From: Rhodomicrobium lacus
Lineage (GTDB): Bacteria; Pseudomonadota; Alphaproteobacteria; Rhizobiales; Rhodomicrobiaceae
NCBI RefSeq assembly: GCF_003992725.1
Contig: NZ_RZNF01000012.1
Coordinates: forward strand, 1,488,501 to 1,552,500
DNA: 64,000 nt
Reading direction: 5' to 3'
Part shown: one piece after another, positions 17,527 through 26,867 of the stretch
How the letters are laid out: each line of letters begins with the position of its first letter
Position numbering within the stretch: position 1 is the first letter of the stretch
Position numbers and translations under genes: made by a program
The notes under the pieces: generated by a model
Database searches by the model: none
Seen by the model: only the letters and a program-made list of their open reading frames with translations
What the model was told of the DNA's origin: nothing

Positions 17527-18372
17527 ATGCGCTTTGAAGGAACCGACACGTACGTCGCCACCGATGACCTGCGCGTGGCCGTAAACGCGGCCATCGTGCT
17601 GGAGCGCCCGCTTCTCGTGAAGGGCGAACCCGGAACCGGCAAGACCGTGCTCGCGCATGAGGTCGCAGCCGCTCTCGGCGCGCCGCTGATCGAATGGCAC
17701 GTCAAGTCCACCACCAAGGCGCAGCAGGGCCTTTACGAATACGACGCGGTGAGCCGCCTGCGCGACAGCCAGCTCGGCGACGAGCGCGTGAAGGACATCA
17801 GGAATTACATCCGCAAGGGGAAGCTGTGGGAGACGTTCGACGCGCCCGTGCGGCCGGTGCTGCTGATCGACGAGATCGACAAGGCCGACATCGAGTTTCC
17901 GAACGACCTGTTGCAGGAACTCGACCGCATGGAGTTCCACGTCTACGAGACGGGCGAGGTCGTGAAGGCGGCCGTGCGCCCCGTGGTGATCATCACGTCG
18001 AACAACGAGAAGGAACTGCCCGACGCGTTCCTGCGCCGCTGCTTCTTCCACTATATCCGCTTCCCCGACCGCGACACGATGCGCGCCATCGTGGACGTGC
18101 ACTTCCCCGGCCTGAAGCCGCGCCTTCTGCATGAAGCGCTCAGCATCTTTTACGACATCCGCGATGTGGCGGGGCTGAAGAAAAAGCCCTCGACTTCGGA
18201 GCTGATCGACTGGATCAAGCTGCTCGTCAACGAGGACATCGACCCCGAAACGCTGAAGGAGCGCGACCCGCGCAAGCTCATCCCGCCGCTGCACGGCGCG
18301 CTGCTCAAGAACGAGCAGGATGTGCAATTGTTCGAGCGGCTGGCATTCCTGAGCCGGCGGCGGGGGGAATAA
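17527..18372 (+). CDS. MoxR-type AAA+ ATPase
   Basis: ATPase of the MoxR/CbbQ class, which work as chaperones activating partner enzymes together with a VWA-domain protein. The 281-residue sequence shows Walker A GEPGTGKT (33-40), Walker B PVLLIDEIDKAD, sensor 1 IITSNNEKELPDAFLRR and a helical lid with ELIDWIKLL. The VWA (CoxE-like) gene that usually follows is absent; the next gene is an unrelated one on the other strand. The target protein is unknown. Confidence 0.88.
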   Translation: MRFEGTDTYVATDDLRVAVNAAIVLERPLLVKGEPGTGKTVLAHEVAAALGAPLIEWHVKSTTKAQQGLYEYDAVSRLRDSQLGDERVKDIRNYIRKGKLWETFDAPVRPVLLIDEIDKADIEFPNDLLQELDRMEFHVYETGEVVKAAVRPVVIITSNNEKELPDAFLRRCFFHYIRFPDRDTMRAIVDVHFPGLKPRLLHEALSIFYDIRDVAGLKKKPSTSELIDWIKLLVNEDIDPETLKERDPRKLIPPLHGALLKNEQDVQLFERLAFLSRRRGE

Positions 18373-18422
18373 CGCGGCGGTATTCGCCGGCTTGACGGCG
18401 TCGCCTGATGCAAGCTCGCCCA

Positions 18423-18911
18423 TCATTGAAACACGAGCGGTGGGGGCAGCGGCACTTCGCACACGCGCTCAATACGGACTGCGGAGCCCAGCAACACCTC
18501 TCGGTTCGTCGCTGCGGGAATCGTCCAGTAATCGCGCGCCATGTCGAATATGGCCTGAAAGTATTTCTGCGGATAGGGCGCCAGTGCCAACTCGTAACTG
18601 CCGACGTGGGACCGAGGCGAGTCTCTCACCGGCGTCACCTCATAGATGATGCTGGTTCTTTGATATTTGTTTCGGAATGCGACCCCTTCCTCAAGCGTCG
18701 GGGTAACGAAGACGCAATCGAGGCGGCTCGGCGCGTCGGGGGCATAGAGTTTGCGGGAAAGCTCCAGCACAACTTCCTTGAAAGAGTTCGTTGGAAGCCC
18801 TTCTCCCACCTTTGCCTCGTAAAGGCTGAACAAGCGTCCCCAGTTGCCTTGATATATGATCGAGCCAATATGCAGTGGCAGCGGCGCGCAGTGAAAATAT
18901 CTTTGCGCCAT
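18423..18911 (-). CDS. Protein of unknown function (possibly DUF2441-like)
   Basis: A 162-residue protein without a signal peptide. The ATG at 18911 is chosen because it follows AAGGAGGTGATC, which is the exact complement of the 16S rRNA tail. The strand/helix pattern RYFHCAP, SFKEVVLELSRKLYAPDAPSRLDCVFVT and TSIIYEV recalls DUF2441-type proteins, perhaps related to ADP-ribosyltransferase-like folds, but this is a low-confidence impression. It lies in an AT-richer patch between moxR and the patatin gene and looks like an insertion. Confidence 0.65.
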   Translation of the reverse strand: MAQRYFHCAPLPLHIGSIIYQGNWGRLFSLYEAKVGEGLPTNSFKEVVLELSRKLYAPDAPSRLDCVFVTPTLEEGVAFRNKYQRTSIIYEVTPVRDSPRSHVGSYELALAPYPQKYFQAIFDMARDYWTIPAATNREVLLGSAVRIERVCEVPLPPPLVFQ

Positions 18912-19040
18912 GATCACCTCCTTCTGGTTGAAGGTGCTAACTACCTAACTGACTCGACTTGGGCGCGGGGTGCGGCATATTGAATATCGCTATGTAAAAG
19001 ATAGGGAAGTGTATTCTTTCGGCATTTGCCAAGTTTCAGG

Positions 19041-20066
19041 TCAAACCTCCTCGCGCAGCGCATCCAGATCCAGCGTCGACCGCGCGCCGATATCGCCCGC
19101 CCTCGCCGCGAGGAATGCATCCGCCGCGCGCCGCCCCTCGTCGCGCAGCATCGCGAGGAACGCCGCCTCGGCGTTGAGCTTCGACGACGAGCCAAGCTCC
19201 GCGATCACCTCGCTGCCGATGCGGTGGATGCGCATCTTCGCCCAGCGCGCGCCTTCGCAATCGCCCGCGTCTGCCACCTGTTTCAGGATCGCGATCATGC
19301 GCAACTCCTTCAGCAGCGTGGCATTGAACGACACCTCGTTAAGGCGGTTCAGGATTTCGCGCGCGGTCTTGGGCGTGCCGCCGCGCTCGACCGGGTTCAC
19401 CTGCACGAGGATGACGTCTTCGGCGGTGCAGCCGCGCACCAGCGGCGTGATGGTGGGATTGCCGGAATAACCGCCGTCCCAATAGGGTTCGCCGTCGATA
19501 ATCACGGCCTGAAACAGCGTCGGCAGGCAGGCCGATGCCAGCAGCACATCGGGCGACAGCTCGGCGTTGGTAAAGACGCGGCCGCGCCCCGTGCGCACAT
19601 TCGTGGCGGTGATGAAGAGTTTCAGTGGCACTTTGGGCAGCAGATCGAAGTCGATGCTTTCTGCGAGAATTTCGCGCAAGGGGTTGCTGCCGCCGGGGTT
19701 CAGGTCATAGGGCGAAAACAGGCGTGCCGTCATGTCCAGCGCGACGAACAGCGGCGAGGTGTCGATGGACCAGCGGCCGAGCATCACGTCGAGGGGGCTT
19801 CGCTGGAACGGGCTGAACCTTGCCGCCTCGCCAACTCGCGCCCAGAAGGCGTCGAGTGAGGCGCGCGCGCCCTCGCTGCCACCCTTGCCGAGACCGCAGG
19901 CCATGACTGCGGCGTTCATCGCGCCCGCAGACGTGCCGGAGATGCCCTCGATACGAAGCCAGGGCTCTTCCAGCAGCCTGTCGAGTACACCCCAGGTGAA
20001 GGCCCCATGCGAGCCGCCGCCCTGGAGCGCGAGGTCTACGGTTACGGGCGAGCGCTTCTGTTGCAT
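19041..20066 (-). CDS. Patatin-like phospholipase
   Basis: Predicted lipid acyl hydrolase with a Ser-Asp dyad. The 341-residue sequence has the oxyanion glycines (LQGGGSHGAFTWGVLD), the nucleophile elbow GTSAG near residue 45, and the Asp in YWDGGYSGNPTI near residue 165. There is no clear signal peptide, so it is likely cytosolic or membrane-associated. It starts one base after the stop of the GlsB-like gene, so the two are translationally coupled. It may act in membrane lipid or PHB-related turnover, which is inference from the neighbours. Confidence 0.88.
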   Translation of the reverse strand: MQQKRSPVTVDLALQGGGSHGAFTWGVLDRLLEEPWLRIEGISGTSAGAMNAAVMACGLGKGGSEGARASLDAFWARVGEAARFSPFQRSPLDVMLGRWSIDTSPLFVALDMTARLFSPYDLNPGGSNPLREILAESIDFDLLPKVPLKLFITATNVRTGRGRVFTNAELSPDVLLASACLPTLFQAVIIDGEPYWDGGYSGNPTITPLVRGCTAEDVILVQVNPVERGGTPKTAREILNRLNEVSFNATLLKELRMIAILKQVADAGDCEGARWAKMRIHRIGSEVIAELGSSSKLNAEAAFLAMLRDEGRRAADAFLAARAGDIGARSTLDLDALREEV

Positions 20067-20067
20067 G

Positions 20068-20355
20068 CTAGACGACCTTATTGCGTTGATAGGCCCACCA
20101 GAGCCCGAGCACGATCAGCGACCCGATGAGCGCTGACACGATGTCCCGCATCGAGACGGCCACGGTCTCGAGATCGGGCAGCAGGTTGAACACGCGAAAC
20201 AGCGCGCCGCCCACTATGGCGCCGAGCAACCCGAGCCCGAGATTGGGCCAGAAGCCGAAGCCGCGCCGTTCGCGCGTCACGAGGATACCGGCGAGCGAGC
20301 CGCCCGCGATGCCGATGACGACCCAGACGAAAATCTGCGAAAGACTGAAGGACAT
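20068..20355 (-). CDS. GlsB/YeaQ/YmgE family small membrane protein
   Basis: A 95-residue membrane protein with three hydrophobic segments and the Gly-rich family pattern: VVIGIAGGSLAGILV, then NLGLGLLGAIVGGALFRVF, and SALIGSLIVLGLWW. The family is named transglycosylase-associated but its biochemical role is not established; members are often stress induced. It heads a two-gene unit with the patatin gene. Confidence 0.85.
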   Translation of the reverse strand: MSFSLSQIFVWVVIGIAGGSLAGILVTRERRGFGFWPNLGLGLLGAIVGGALFRVFNLLPDLETVAVSMRDIVSALIGSLIVLGLWWAYQRNKVV

Positions 20356-20640
20356 TGCCGAACCCTCTTTCCTGGCTTGCTTGCGTCCTCAATATAGGAT
20401 GGGAAGACTTAAGTTGCCCTTGAGTTTCATGGGCGAAGGCGGGGTGGCCAACAGACTTTAGCGTATCAATTCACGTTGTTTCTTTGATGTCTACTTGTAA
20501 TGGCGAAGAAATATTTTCCTCAAAAATCGGTTTCAAGCTTCCATGGTTCATTCAATATGTCTGCGCGGCGAAGGTGCGTTCTGTGAAATTATACCCTATA
20601 GTAAACGGAGGAGCTTCGACAATAACAAGGGAGACGCGTC

Positions 20641-21123
20641 ATGCCGCAAGCGCCAGAGCCTGCCACCTTCGACCTCTCGCCCGTGCTGAAAGCCTACGTC
20701 GAATCCATAGATGTATGGAAAAAGAACTACGAAACTCTGGCGAAAAGCGCGAGAGAGATTCAGGGGTTCGCCGCGGAAGGCCAGGGTGGGCACGGCGCGG
20801 CCCCGGCTGCGCCCTCATCGCACGATACGGAGCCATCGACCGCAGCTTACGACACCGCTGTAGCGCAGTGGCAGAAATCCGGAGAAGACCTGTTCAAGCG
20901 CTTTGCTCAGAACCAGGTTGAATTGTGCCGCTTCTTCGCTTCCCGCTGGGAGCAGTATCTGAGCCTGCCCGATCAGGTCGCGAAGTGTCACACGGTCGGA
21001 GAGTTCGGTGCTCTTCAACACGCGTTCCTGACCCGGTTCGCAACCGATTACATGCAGGAAAGCGAAAAGCTCGCGCAGCCTTTCGCGGAGTACATGGCAA
21101 GCCTCGGCGATCGCCACGCCTGA
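20641..21123 (+). CDS. Phasin family protein
   Basis: A 160-residue amphipathic helical protein expected to coat polyhydroxybutyrate granules. It opens with FDLSPVLKAYVESIDVWKKNYETL and has a second helical part with EQYLSLPDQVAK and FLTRFATDYMQESEK, joined by a Pro/Ala/His linker (about 48-65). The ribosome site GGGAG precedes the ATG. It sits before phaC on the same strand, 200 bases apart, supporting the PHB role. The paralogue group is uncertain. Confidence 0.8.
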   Translation: MPQAPEPATFDLSPVLKAYVESIDVWKKNYETLAKSAREIQGFAAEGQGGHGAAPAAPSSHDTEPSTAAYDTAVAQWQKSGEDLFKRFAQNQVELCRFFASRWEQYLSLPDQVAKCHTVGEFGALQHAFLTRFATDYMQESEKLAQPFAEYMASLGDRHA

Positions 21124-21320
21124 CGCGGACCTGCGCAGGCGCAGGCGGTTGCCGGCGGTCCATGCTTGATTTTTCTGGCTCTGGCGAGTGATCCCGCCCG
21201 TGGCTTTTCCGTACGCTTTCCGCGCGTTAACACATCGCGTTACCGATTGAACTCTCGGCGCGGGCGCCTTTTCGTGCTAATCCCCCCCGTGAATGGGCAA
21301 GTATCCGCATCGGAGGGGCC

Positions 21321-23045
21321 ATGATCGGAAGCACGAGCGCGATCGACCGCGTTTTTCATTACACGCTCGCCAAACAGACGGGCGGCATATCGCCTGCCGC
21401 ACTGGCGCTTTGTTACATGGACTGGGCGCTCCATCTATCGATGGCTCCGGGCACGCGACTTCAACTCGGCTGGAAGTTTTTCACCGACACGCTCGCGCTT
21501 CAGCGTTACACGCTGGCGACACTCACGAGCGGCGATCTGTCGGCTGGTGATTGTCCGCCTCCGGCCAAGGCCGACCGCCGTTTCTCGCATGAAGACTGGC
21601 AGCGTTATCCCTTCAACGTGATCCAGCAGAGTTTTCTCGTCTGGGAAAACCTCTGGGACGCCGCGACGAAGAACGTCCACGGCGTCAGCAAGGAACACGA
21701 GCAGGCTGTCAACTTCCTTGCGCGCCAGATGCTCGACATGGTGGCGCCGTCCAATTTCATTGCCACGAACCCCGAACTTCTGGACAAGACGGTGCGCGAG
21801 GGCGGCTTCAATCTCCTTCGCGGCGCACTCAATCTCGCCGAGGACAAGCAGCGCGATGCGGCGGGGCTGCCGCCAGCGGGCGTCGAGGAGTTCAAGGTGG
21901 GCGAAACGCTCGCCGTGACGCCCGGCAAGGTGGTCGCCCGCACCCGGCTCATGGAACTGATCCAGTACAGCCCGACGACCGCGAAGGTGCATCCGAACCC
22001 GGTGCTGATCGTTCCGGCGTGGATCATGAAGTATTACATTCTCGATCTGTCGGCGCAGAACTCGCTGATCAAATATATGGTCGATCAGGGCTTCACGGTC
22101 TTTGCGATCTCGTGGAAGAACCCGGACGAAAGCTACGCCGACACAGGCATGGACGATTACCGCCGCTTCGGTATCCTGGAGGCGCTGAAGGCGATCTCGC
22201 AGATCGTGCCGGAGCGCAAGGTGCATGCGCTAGGCTACTGTCTCGGCGGCACGCTCCTGTCGATCGCGGCGGCGGCCATGGCGCGCGACGGCGACGACCG
22301 GCTGAAGTCGCTCACGCTGCTCGCCGCTCAGACGGATTTCAGCCAGCCCGGCGAGCTTGAGCTTTTCGTGAACGAGAGCCAGCTCGCCTTCCTCGAAGAC
22401 ATGATGGGGGAGCGCGGTTATCTCTCATCCGCGCAGATGGCCGGGGCGTTCCAGCTTCTCCGCTCGAACGATCTCATCTGGTCGCACATGATCCACGACT
22501 ACATGCTCGGCGAGCGGACATCCATGATGGACCTGATGGCGTGGAACGCCGACCCGACGCGCATGCCCGCGCGCATGCATTCCGAATATCTGCGCGACAT
22601 CTTCATGGGCAACCAGCTTGCCGAAGGGCGCTACCACGTGGACGGCCGCTCGATCGCGCTGCGCGACATCACAGCGCCGATCTTCGTCGTCGGCACGGAA
22701 ACGGACCACGTCGCGCCGTGGCGCTCGGTGTATCAGATCAATGTCCTCTCCGACACCGACGTGACCTTCGTGCTGACGAGCGGCGGCCATAACGCGGGTA
22801 TCGTGTCAGAGCCGGGGCGCAAGCACCGCCATTACCGCATCGCGACATCGCGCCACGACACCCCCTATGTCGGGCCCGAGACGTGGTTTCGCACCAACAC
22901 GCCGAAGGACGGCTCGTGGTGGCCGGAATGGGCGCGGTGGCTTCGGGCGGGATCGAACGAGGCTGTGCAGCCGCCGAAGACCGGCGCGCCGAAGGCTGGA
23001 TATCCCGCGCTCTGCGACGCACCCGGCACTTATGTTTTTGAATGA
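21321..23045 (+). CDS. phaC: Class I poly(3-hydroxyalkanoate) synthase
   Basis: Polymerises 3-hydroxyacyl-CoA into PHB at the granule surface. The 574-residue sequence has the PhaC N-terminal domain followed by an alpha/beta hydrolase fold with the lipase-like box GYCLGG. The catalytic triad is Cys307, Asp462 (TETDHVAPW) and His490 (SGGHNAGIV). The ribosome site CGGAGGGG precedes the ATG. Its neighbour is the phasin gene; phaA and phaB are not in the window. Confidence 0.96.
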   Translation: MIGSTSAIDRVFHYTLAKQTGGISPAALALCYMDWALHLSMAPGTRLQLGWKFFTDTLALQRYTLATLTSGDLSAGDCPPPAKADRRFSHEDWQRYPFNVIQQSFLVWENLWDAATKNVHGVSKEHEQAVNFLARQMLDMVAPSNFIATNPELLDKTVREGGFNLLRGALNLAEDKQRDAAGLPPAGVEEFKVGETLAVTPGKVVARTRLMELIQYSPTTAKVHPNPVLIVPAWIMKYYILDLSAQNSLIKYMVDQGFTVFAISWKNPDESYADTGMDDYRRFGILEALKAISQIVPERKVHALGYCLGGTLLSIAAAAMARDGDDRLKSLTLLAAQTDFSQPGELELFVNESQLAFLEDMMGERGYLSSAQMAGAFQLLRSNDLIWSHMIHDYMLGERTSMMDLMAWNADPTRMPARMHSEYLRDIFMGNQLAEGRYHVDGRSIALRDITAPIFVVGTETDHVAPWRSVYQINVLSDTDVTFVLTSGGHNAGIVSEPGRKHRHYRIATSRHDTPYVGPETWFRTNTPKDGSWWPEWARWLRAGSNEAVQPPKTGAPKAGYPALCDAPGTYVFE

Positions 23046-23062
23046 CAGGCGGGCGGCGCGGA

Positions 23063-23899
23063 TCAATGAGAGACGAACGTCGCTACGGGCACCTGCCGCA
23101 GGACATCGCGGCTGACGCCGCCGAACAGCATTTCGCGGAAGCGCGATTTCGAATAGCCACCCATGACCAGCAGGTCGCAGTCCTGGCCCATCAGCCGCAC
23201 GATGGCGTCGGCCGCGCCATTGTCGCCCGCATAGGCGACTTCGCTCGCAGCCGTGATACCGTGGCGCGAAAGATTGGCCACGAGGTCCGCGCCAAGTGCT
23301 TCCGCCGCCTTGCGCTCGCTTTCGCGCTGGATCACCGTCACCGCGCGAACACTTGAAGCATCCTTGATCAGGTCGAGCGAGTCGAACACCGCGCGAGCCG
23401 CCTCGCGTGTGTCGTTCCATGCGATGATGACGTTCCGGCCGAAGGTCTTCTGCGGCTTCGCGGTCGGCAGGATCAGCACCGGACGCCCGCCGCCCATCAG
23501 CGCGATCTCGGAGAAGTCGTTCCATGCGTCGGGCAGATCTTCGGATTGGGCACCGCAAACAACAAGATCGGCACCGTGGGCATTTCTCACGATGGCATCG
23601 GAACCGGCGGCATAAGACGCGCTGAAGCAGCGCCATTCGAAGGTGAGGCCGCTATTGAGAAGCACGCCTTCAAAAGCCTGTTTGGTTTCCGCGGCTGCTT
23701 CCTGTCCCGCCTTTTGAATGCGGGAGATGACCTCCTCGGAAACGTCAGCCGGGAACTCGCCGTATTCGGGCACCTGCGGGATGAGGTGCAGTCCGATCAC
23801 ATGGGCGGACCGCGGAGCCGCGATTGCGACTACCGGTTCGAGAATGGCGCCGACCGTGCGGCCGTTGGGCAGATAAACCAGGATTGTCTTGATGGGCAT
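23063..23899 (-). CDS. Universal stress protein, tandem UspA domains
   Basis: A 278-residue cytosolic protein with two Usp folds. The second ends with the nucleotide-binding pattern GGYSKSRFREMLFGGVSRDVL (G-2x-G-9x-G-S/T type), while the first (about 1-150) lacks a clear version of it. Such proteins respond to starvation and oxidative stress. It converges on phaC with only 17 bases between the stops and is followed on its own strand by the host-attachment-type gene upstream. Confidence 0.88.
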   Translation of the reverse strand: MPIKTILVYLPNGRTVGAILEPVVAIAAPRSAHVIGLHLIPQVPEYGEFPADVSEEVISRIQKAGQEAAAETKQAFEGVLLNSGLTFEWRCFSASYAAGSDAIVRNAHGADLVVCGAQSEDLPDAWNDFSEIALMGGGRPVLILPTAKPQKTFGRNVIIAWNDTREAARAVFDSLDLIKDASSVRAVTVIQRESERKAAEALGADLVANLSRHGITAASEVAYAGDNGAADAIVRLMGQDCDLLVMGGYSKSRFREMLFGGVSRDVLRQVPVATFVSH

Positions 23900-23973
23900 C
23901 GCGCACCTCCAACCTGTCGCTTCCCCGGAAACTCCGCCGCATCGGCCAAAATCCGGCCGCGAACGCGCGCGCT

Positions 23974-24420
23974 TCAGATCGGGAACTCATCCCCAATATA
24001 CTCCCGAACGCTTCCATTAGGAACCTTGGTGAGGTCCTTCGGCACTTCACCGATAACGACGGCGCGCAGTTTTTCGCTCAGCGCGGTCCGGATGACGCCA
24101 AGCGTTTCCGGTGCGGCCACCACCAGAAGCCGGTCGAATTCGTTGTTCTCCAGTCGCTTGTCCAGCTTTGCCGCGAGTGCGACCGCGAATTTTCCTTTCT
24201 CGACCTGATGCAGGTCCGGGCGCTCGATGGCGTGCCGCGATACGTTCGCAGATTCATGAACGCGGCCTGGCCTGTCTCTCTCAAGCTCATGGTCGGGCTT
24301 CAGCGTCTGGCGTTCATCGGAACTCGGCACCTCGGTGAGGGCCTTCGCGCGCCCTTCGGACAACAGAAGACGCGCCCGCGCGCCGTCTGCGATCAGGATG
24401 TAGGTTCTCACGGGCTTCAT
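23974..24420 (-). CDS. Host attachment family protein
   Basis: A 148-residue protein matching the 'host attachment protein' family: YILIADGARARLLLSEGR at the start, then FAVALAAKLDKRLENNEFDRLLVVAAPETLGVIR and LTKVPNGSVREYIG at the end. The fold is eRF1/Pelota-like. The name comes from Agrobacterium attachment mutants; many carriers are free-living, so the role is uncertain. The ATG at 24420 is preferred over one nine codons earlier since homologues begin MKPxxT. Confidence 0.8.
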   Translation of the reverse strand: MKPVRTYILIADGARARLLLSEGRAKALTEVPSSDERQTLKPDHELERDRPGRVHESANVSRHAIERPDLHQVEKGKFAVALAAKLDKRLENNEFDRLLVVAAPETLGVIRTALSEKLRAVVIGEVPKDLTKVPNGSVREYIGDEFPI

Positions 24421-24556
24421 CGGCGATACTCCATGCAAAGGAAACATGGTCTCTTGCCTGTCTCAACAATCCCTTGACGCGTCTGTGCCTGACGCGTTGC
24501 CGCGCCCCGATCAGGACGGCTGCCCGCATGGCGCTGGCAAGCCCGCAAACCCGCGT

Positions 24557-25798
24557 TCAGGGGCATAGATAGGCGCGCGTTATCGGCACCGTCTCGATCT
24601 TTTTGGCAAGCTGGATCTGGAAGACGCACAGATCGTAATAGCGGAAGCTCACTTCGCAGCCCGCCAGATAATACTCCCACATCCGGCAGAAGCGTTCGGA
24701 CAGCATCGCCGCGGCCTTGCTTCTGTTTCGCTCGAAATTATGCCGCCAGATCGCGAGCGTCTCGGCGTAATGCAGCCGCAAGACCTCGACATCGGTGATG
24801 AACAAGCCGGATTTCTCGATGGCCGGCACGATTTCGCTCAGCGCGGGGATGTAGCCGCCGGGGAAGATGTATTTTGCGATGAATGCATTCGTATGTCCGG
24901 GGCCGGAAAGCCGCCCGATGGTGTGCAGCAGTGCCACGCCATCGTCTTCGAGGCAGTCCTCGACCTTGCGGAAGAAGGTCCTGTAGTTCGGCACGCCGAC
25001 ATGTTCGAACATGCCGACCGAAACGATGCGGTCGAATTTTTCGTCGATGCTTCGATAGTCCGCGAGACGGAAGTCGACCCTTCCCGCGCCTTCCTCGCCC
25101 GCTTCGATCCTTTTCTTCGCGTAGGCTTCCTGCTCCTCGCTCAGCGTGATGCCGACCACGGTCGCGCCGCGCTCCCGCGCGAGATGGAGCGCGAGGCCGC
25201 CCCAACCGCAGCCGATGTCGAGCACGCGCTGGCGTGGCGTAAGACAGAGCTTCTTGGCAATGTGGCGTTTCTTGGCGATCTGTGCCTCGTCGAGGGGTTG
25301 GTCGCCTGTCTCGAAATAGGCGCAGGAATACTGGCGATCCTTGTCCAGAAACAGCTCGTACAGCGACCCCGGCAAGTCGTAATGACGGCTGACGTTGCGC
25401 TTTGCGCCGTTGGCGTCGTTCCATTGCCGGACGAAGCGCGTCAGGCGGCGGAACTTGTCCCCGGCTCGCATCCAGATGGGGAAGTCCTTGCGGGTCAGGT
25501 TTTTCGCGAATAGTGCGAGAAGTTCGTAGAGCGTTCCGGATTCGATCTCGATATCGCCATCCATCCACCCTTCCGCGAAACCGAGCTGGGGGTCGGCGAG
25601 GAAGGCCCTTTGCGCCTTTCCTGTCGAGAAGCGCACGGCGAGCGGTTTCATATCCCGGTCCCCGAAGGCCCGGACCTGACCACGGAAATCCCAGACGCGC
25701 AAATGCCCGTCGCGTACCACGGTTTCAAGAACTTGCCACAGCGGCCAGGACGACGCCGCTCGCCGCTCCTCGTTCTGATGGGTGATCTCGTGGACCAT
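24557..25798 (-). CDS. cfa: Cyclopropane-fatty-acyl-phospholipid synthase
   Basis: Methylates the double bond of phospholipid acyl chains using S-adenosylmethionine, modifying the membrane in stationary phase. The 413-residue protein has the N-terminal domain (LGFAEGWMDGDIEIES) and the Rossmann methyltransferase domain with the SAM motif VLDIGCGWGGLALHLA near residue 195, then VGMFEHVGVPNYRTFF and the C-terminal YYLAGCEVSFRYYDLCVFQ. It is unlinked to other lipid genes but close to PHB and stress genes. Confidence 0.94.
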   Translation of the reverse strand: MVHEITHQNEERRAASSWPLWQVLETVVRDGHLRVWDFRGQVRAFGDRDMKPLAVRFSTGKAQRAFLADPQLGFAEGWMDGDIEIESGTLYELLALFAKNLTRKDFPIWMRAGDKFRRLTRFVRQWNDANGAKRNVSRHYDLPGSLYELFLDKDRQYSCAYFETGDQPLDEAQIAKKRHIAKKLCLTPRQRVLDIGCGWGGLALHLARERGATVVGITLSEEQEAYAKKRIEAGEEGAGRVDFRLADYRSIDEKFDRIVSVGMFEHVGVPNYRTFFRKVEDCLEDDGVALLHTIGRLSGPGHTNAFIAKYIFPGGYIPALSEIVPAIEKSGLFITDVEVLRLHYAETLAIWRHNFERNRSKAAAMLSERFCRMWEYYLAGCEVSFRYYDLCVFQIQLAKKIETVPITRAYLCP

Positions 25799-25882
25799 CG
25801 GTAAAAACTCGTAATTCGGCCACGCATCCGATTATTGTTACGGATGTCAAATGCATGAGCCAGTTTAACTCACGCTTGAAAA

Positions 25883-25912
25883 AATCGGCGAAAGACAATG
25901 TTCCCGCCGATT
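25883..25912. repeat. Inverted repeat upstream of the DUF5335 gene
   Basis: Perfect 8-base arms AATCGGCG (25883-25890) and CGCCGATT (25905-25912), about 90 bases before the DUF5335 start and 85 bases upstream of cfa. It could be an operator or a leader hairpin. Confidence 0.35.
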
Positions 25913-25997
25913 GCTATATTGCTTTGCGCCATATCAAGGCGATTGTAACAAGTGCATGGGACGATTAAGAATTCGGTCAGAAAACGGGTCTCAACAA

Positions 25998-26351
25998 ATG
26001 CAAAACCTCAAGTTGGAAAAGCGCGACTGGCAGCCTCTTCTCGATCATATCTCCCGCTCGGAAGGCGCTTACAAGGTCACGATCGAGGTCGACCGCGCGG
26101 ACATCGGCGCTCAAGTTCAAGTGGAGAATGTCGATTTTCGCGGGGTGAGCTATGACCCGAAAGATGATGACATCGCCATTGACGCGGGCGCGATCGAGCA
26201 CCGGATACACAAGCCGAAGGATCTTTCGGTTGCTGTCGAGGGCGCGGAACTGATTTCGCTCGAAATTCTCGACGAGAACCACGCGGTGAACTCGATCAAG
26301 TTCAAGCCGCGCCTCAATCTGCCCGATCTGTTGCTGCCGGGCGATCAGTAA
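25998..26351 (+). CDS. DUF5335 family protein
   Basis: A 117-residue cytosolic protein whose pattern matches DUF5335: LEKRDWQPLLDHIS, YKVTIEVDRADIGAQVQVEN, GVSYDPKDDDIAIDAG and IEHRIHKPKDL. The ATG at 25998 is preferred because the residues before it are not conserved. Its function is unknown; relatives are frequently near stress-response genes. Confidence 0.78.
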   Translation: MQNLKLEKRDWQPLLDHISRSEGAYKVTIEVDRADIGAQVQVENVDFRGVSYDPKDDDIAIDAGAIEHRIHKPKDLSVAVEGAELISLEILDENHAVNSIKFKPRLNLPDLLLPGDQ

Positions 26352-26537
26352 GCGCGTCGCCGCAAGGCGTTGATCGACCGGGATGTTCGGTTGATCAAAG
26401 GCGACCAGCGGCAAAACCGGCGTCTTGCCACTTCGAGCACGGCATCGGTTTTTGCCAAGCCGCATCTCTTTCGAGCGAGACGGGCATCCGCTCAAATCTT
26501 ATGGGAGTCGGGCACCGCTCTTGCGGATTGCTTGAGC

Positions 26538-26608
26538 GCGTCCGGATGAAGCGGTTTTCCGATAAGACGCGCCAGAAAATACGGGCGCGCTTCTTCAATC
26601 GGATACGC
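26538..26608. repeat. Palindromic intergenic element
   Basis: Left arm GCGTCCGGATGAAGCG (26538-26553) and right arm CGCTTCTTCAATCGGATACGC (26588-26608) are imperfectly complementary, with a further GCGCC/GGCGC stem inside. The form resembles the short palindromic repeats scattered in Hyphomicrobiales genomes. It lies directly after the stop of the 26610-26867 gene. Confidence 0.5.
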
Positions 26609-26609
26609 T

Positions 26610-26867
26610 TCAGTCGTCCAGCACGGTCTTGATGAGGAAGAAACGGATCGCGTCGGCAAGGATCACCTTGCAAACCCGCTGATGACCCTGTTCGTCCTCA
26701 AGCCTCGCTTTGGACAAAAGAGCCGAGATGTTGGTCTGCTCGGTTTGCGAAAGCTGGAGGATCTGGGTCATCTGGTCGATCACCGCCATGCCGTCAGAGC
26801 ACGTCACGGCGCGTGCCGGGCTGGCGAGCGCGGCAACAATCGCGAATGAGCACAAAAACCTTTTCAT
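26610..26867 (-). CDS. Small secreted protein of unknown function
   Basis: An 85-residue protein with a signal peptide (MKRFLCSFAIVAALASPARA, cleaved near residue 20) and a short helical mature part with two Cys residues (VTCSDGM, RVCKVIL) that could form a disulfide. No family is recognised. It lies alone between the DUF5335 gene and the peptidase gene. Confidence 0.6.
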   Translation of the reverse strand: MKRFLCSFAIVAALASPARAVTCSDGMAVIDQMTQILQLSQTEQTNISALLSKARLEDEQGHQRVCKVILADAIRFFLIKTVLDD

